A DNA stretch of 8,078 bases, from contig JAFPQL010000071.1 in assembly GCA_017414145.1 (NCBI GenBank), positions 1 through 8,078 of the forward strand. The letters are read 5' to 3'. This DNA is from Oscillospiraceae bacterium. GTDB lineage: Bacteria; Bacillota_A; Clostridia; Oscillospirales; Ruminococcaceae. Shown one piece after another: positions 6,818 through 8,078 of the stretch. The notes under the pieces are model-generated. The model did no database searches, was not told the origin of the DNA, and worked only from the letters and a program-made list of their open reading frames with translations. The stretch's first letter is position 1, and the number at the start of each line of letters is the position of its first letter. Both the position numbers and the translations under genes were made by a program.

Positions 6818-6866
6818 CGTCAGGAGCGCGAACCCCGAATGAAGTACAGCACTTCATCGCCTGACG
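6818..6866. repeat. Nested inverted repeats between pnuC and the convergent lipoprotein gene
   Basis: CGTCAGG (6818-6824) pairs with CCTGACG (6860-6866), and between them ATGAAGT (6839-6845) and ACTTCAT (6851-6857) form a perfect 7-bp stem with a 5-base loop. A competing hairpin uses GGTTCG (6814-6819) with CGAACC (6829-6834). No T-run follows on either strand, so it is not a second terminator. It lies in the 3' untranslated region of the lipoprotein transcript and possibly in that of pnuC. Function is unknown; 3'-end stabilisation or a dispersed intergenic repeat are possibilities. Confidence 0.45.
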
Positions 6867-6881
6867 GGGCATTGGACAGAT

Positions 6882-7823
6882 TCAGTCGGCGCCGGTCGTG
6901 AAGTCCGCGATCTTCCACGCGGTCGGCGCGAGGACATTGCCGGTGCTTTCCGCCTGAAGCGACAGCGTGATCGGATATCTCGCGTTCGGGATGCCGTTGT
7001 CAGCGAACAGCTCCAGCGTGACCTTGCAGGAGTCAAAATCGAAATCGGAGAAGACGGGAGCCTTGTCCGTGAAATGAAACCCGCGGTTTTCCGGTGTTGC
7101 CCGGACATAGAGCCCGTCCGCACCGTCCTTGTAATAGGGGTCGTCGCCGTCGGTCAGATGCCGGTACTGCTTGAGGGCTTTTCCGCTGAGATACTGGTTC
7201 AGCGCCTGCCGGATGTCGGCAGCGGAGCGGTAGCGTTCCGGCTGATAGCCGGTCAGAACGGAGAAATCTCCGGCTTTGCAGTAGCGGCTGTCCTCTCTGA
7301 GTGTCCGGAGCGGGTCAGAAAGCGGCTGCACGGCATCGAGCGCCTCAAAGTTCGACAGCCGGATTTTGTAATCGCTGATCGGGAGAAAAATGCAGTCCGG
7401 ATCGGCGGTCTTACCGGCTCTAGCCAGATGATAGGACGCATCGCCGGTCGGCACGAGCGTACCGTGTGCGCCGGCGGGCATCCGGAGGGTGCTGAACGGG
7501 GTGCCGTCTTCGGCGGTCAGCGTCAGGATGCCGTTTTCCGCCCGCATCGTACCGGATGTACGGGCGGAGCCGTGCGCGGGTGCATAGGCGGTAAAGGCGC
7601 CGTCTGCGCTGATCGTGACGGATGCGGCAAGGGGATCGCCCGCGATGTACCAGTCGCCGGCGAGGCTGGCATATGCTTCGGCGCGCTCGGCGGCCTGATC
7701 TTCCGTTTCGGCACTGTTTGCGGAAAAAACTGCGTCTCCGGCGCGGCTGCTCAGATCCTGCGAGCAGGCGTGCAGGCACAGTGCGGTGACAATCAGGAAC
7801 AGTGTCATCAGTTCTTTTCTCAT
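6882..7823 (-). CDS. Putative lipoprotein, lipocalin/NlpE-like N-terminal and NTF2/IseA-like C-terminal parts
   Basis: I take the start at the ATG at 7823-7821, giving 313 residues. It has AAAGGAAG (7839-7832) 8 bases upstream, and a longer start at 7865 would lie inside the -10 box. Residues 1-20 form a lipoprotein signal: basic MRKE, hydrophobic core, 'CLHAC' with the lipidated Cys at 20 (His at -2 is unusual). An acidic Ala/Ser-rich spacer runs to about 50. Residues 52-135 ('LAGDW...VTISADGAFTAY...G.LTL...G') look like a small beta-barrel of the type that measures 'W...dG.f' in lipocalin or NlpE-like proteins. Residues ~150-313 have a helix then strands ending 'AWKIADFTTG', resembling NTF2-like or IseA-type domains. 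It should sit on the outer face of the membrane. These domain guesses are low confidence, and the function is unknown. Confidence 0.85.
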   Translation of the reverse strand: MRKELMTLFLIVTALCLHACSQDLSSRAGDAVFSANSAETEDQAAERAEAYASLAGDWYIAGDPLAASVTISADGAFTAYAPAHGSARTSGTMRAENGILTLTAEDGTPFSTLRMPAGAHGTLVPTGDASYHLARAGKTADPDCIFLPISDYKIRLSNFEALDAVQPLSDPLRTLREDSRYCKAGDFSVLTGYQPERYRSAADIRQALNQYLSGKALKQYRHLTDGDDPYYKDGADGLYVRATPENRGFHFTDKAPVFSDFDFDSCKVTLELFADNGIPNARYPITLSLQAESTGNVLAPTAWKIADFTTGAD

Positions 7824-7831
7824 GCGGGGGA

Positions 7832-7839
7832 CTTCCTTT
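7832..7839 (-). promoter_or_regulatory. Ribosome-binding site that fixes the lipoprotein start
   Basis: On the minus strand AAAGGAAG lies 8 bases before the ATG at 7823. No comparable purine tract precedes the in-frame ATG at 7865, and only the downstream start gives a proper N-terminal signal sequence. Confidence 0.75.
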
Positions 7840-7864
7840 CGCTGCGAATCTTTTGTGGTGTTCA

Positions 7865-7893
7865 ATTAGATAGACATCATTTTTCGCAGTCAG
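7865..7893 (-). promoter_or_regulatory. Sigma-A type promoter of the lipoprotein gene
   Basis: On the minus strand a -35 box CTGACT (7893-7888; 4 of 6 matches to TTGACA) and a -10 box TCTAAT (7870-7865; 5 of 6 matches to TATAAT) are separated by exactly 17 bases with an A-rich spacer. Transcription would begin near 7858 and leave a leader of about 35 bases containing the ribosome-binding site. The upstream flank carries a T-run (complement of A7 at 7909-7915). Assignment is by eye and no start site is known. Confidence 0.55.
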
Positions 7894-7908
7894 GCTACAT
7901 TTGTCCGC

Positions 7909-7926
7909 AAAAAAACCGGTGCCGGT
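7909..7926 (-). terminator. Weak short hairpin followed by a T-run (minus strand)
   Basis: ACCGG (7915-7919) and CCGGT (7922-7926) are an inverted repeat with a two-base centre, effectively a 4-bp stem with a 4-base loop. On the minus strand it is followed by six or seven T. It lies between the possible minus-strand gene end at 7966 and the lipoprotein promoter, where a terminator would be expected, but the stem is short and a chance AT-rich stretch is possible. The A-run could instead be an upstream element of the promoter. Confidence 0.3.
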
Positions 7927-7951
7927 ATGACGGATACTCATATAGAAGTTT

Positions 7952-7994
7952 TGCCCCGAAGCGTTTTAAAGTTCTTCGGGGCATCGTATTTTTT
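7952..7994 (+). terminator. GC-rich hairpin with T6 tail, read on the plus strand
   Basis: TGCCCCGAAG (7952-7961) pairs perfectly with CTTCGGGGCA (7974-7983) around a 12-base AT-rich loop, and a T6 run lies at 7989-7994 after five unpaired bases. The structure is terminator-like on the plus strand. On the minus strand the stem is followed by AAAAC, not T. No plus-strand gene ends just before it, so it may stop antisense transcription, end an unseen small RNA, or act as the 3' hairpin of the possible minus-strand gene whose stop codon lies in the loop. Confidence 0.55.
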
Positions 7995-8078
7995 CCTGTT
8001 CAGTTAAATCAGAATTTGTGGCTTTTCGTATAGCAAATATGACACACGCCCCAATCATAACACCGCTCGTATTTAATA
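7966..8078 (-). CDS. Possible 3' end of a CDS entering from the right
   Basis: On the minus strand one frame is open from the window edge (first full codon 8076-8074) to a TAA at 7968-7966, giving 36 residues. A hydrophobic stretch, 'SGVMIGACVIFAI', is followed by a charged tail ending 'EEL'. This would fit a last membrane helix and a cytoplasmic tail. An ATG at 8058 has no ribosome-binding site, so a complete mini-gene is unlikely. The region is AT-richer than the neighbours, and a 36-codon opening can occur by chance, so the call is weak. The stop lies in the loop of the 7952-7983 hairpin. Confidence 0.3.
   Translation of the reverse strand, partial: LNTSGVMIGACVIFAIRKATNSDLTEQEKIRCPEEL

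Noticed and set aside
7074..8033. 319-codon plus-strand open frame covering the lipoprotein gene
   Set aside because: It is antisense to a gene with promoter, ribosome-binding site, lipobox and terminator. It runs through the lipoprotein promoter and the 7952-7983 hairpin, and has no good ribosome-binding site.
8039..8078. Plus-strand ATG at 8039 with an open frame to the window edge
   Set aside because: It has no ribosome-binding site and only 13 codons are visible, so it cannot be supported.

Overview
The window looks like chromosomal DNA from a GC-rich Gram-positive anaerobe, most likely a Clostridia/Oscillospiraceae (Ruminococcus-like) member of the Bacillota. The pointers are strong AAGGAG-type ribosome-binding sites, intrinsic hairpin terminators, a short lipoprotein signal with no outer-membrane machinery in view, and the mix of families: VanZ-like protein, NTP_transf_5-type nucleotidyltransferase, UDPGP-type pyrophosphorylase and a cytosolic GH13 enzyme. 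The taxonomic call is inference.

Positions 1-5947 (+ strand) form one tightly packed block that reads like an operon: the 3' end of a gene entering from the left (possibly an FrhB-like protein of surface-polysaccharide loci), an integral-membrane acyltransferase-3 protein, a VanZ-like membrane protein overlapping it by 4 bases, a nucleotidyltransferase-fold protein, a eukaryotic-style UDP-sugar (UDP-HexNAc type) pyrophosphorylase, and a GH13 alpha-glucan-active enzyme with a Pro/Ala/Glu-rich linker and an extra C-terminal domain. The first four fit the end of a cell-surface glycan (capsule, exopolysaccharide or teichoic acid) locus. The last two supply nucleotide-sugar and intracellular alpha-glucan metabolism.

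Positions 5948-6055 hold a 20-bp imperfect hairpin with a T-rich tail that ends directly against the ribosome-binding site of a PnuC-type vitamin transporter (6056-6796). It can be read as the terminator of the upstream block or as an attenuator of pnuC.

From 6753 to 7893 the layout is convergent. A minus-strand lipoprotein gene (7823-6882) has a recognisable promoter (7893-7865) and an intrinsic terminator (6791-6753) embedded in the last codons of pnuC. The 85 bases between the two genes are rich in inverted repeats.

The right edge (7894-8078) is visibly AT-richer. It holds a weak hairpin with a T-run read on the minus strand, a clear GC-rich hairpin with a T-run read on the plus strand, and possibly the last ~37 codons of a minus-strand gene entering from the right. 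I found no mobile element, CRISPR array, tRNA or rRNA. The window is mostly ordinary; the most unusual items are the GH13 fusion, the pnuC leader hairpin and the terminator buried in pnuC.
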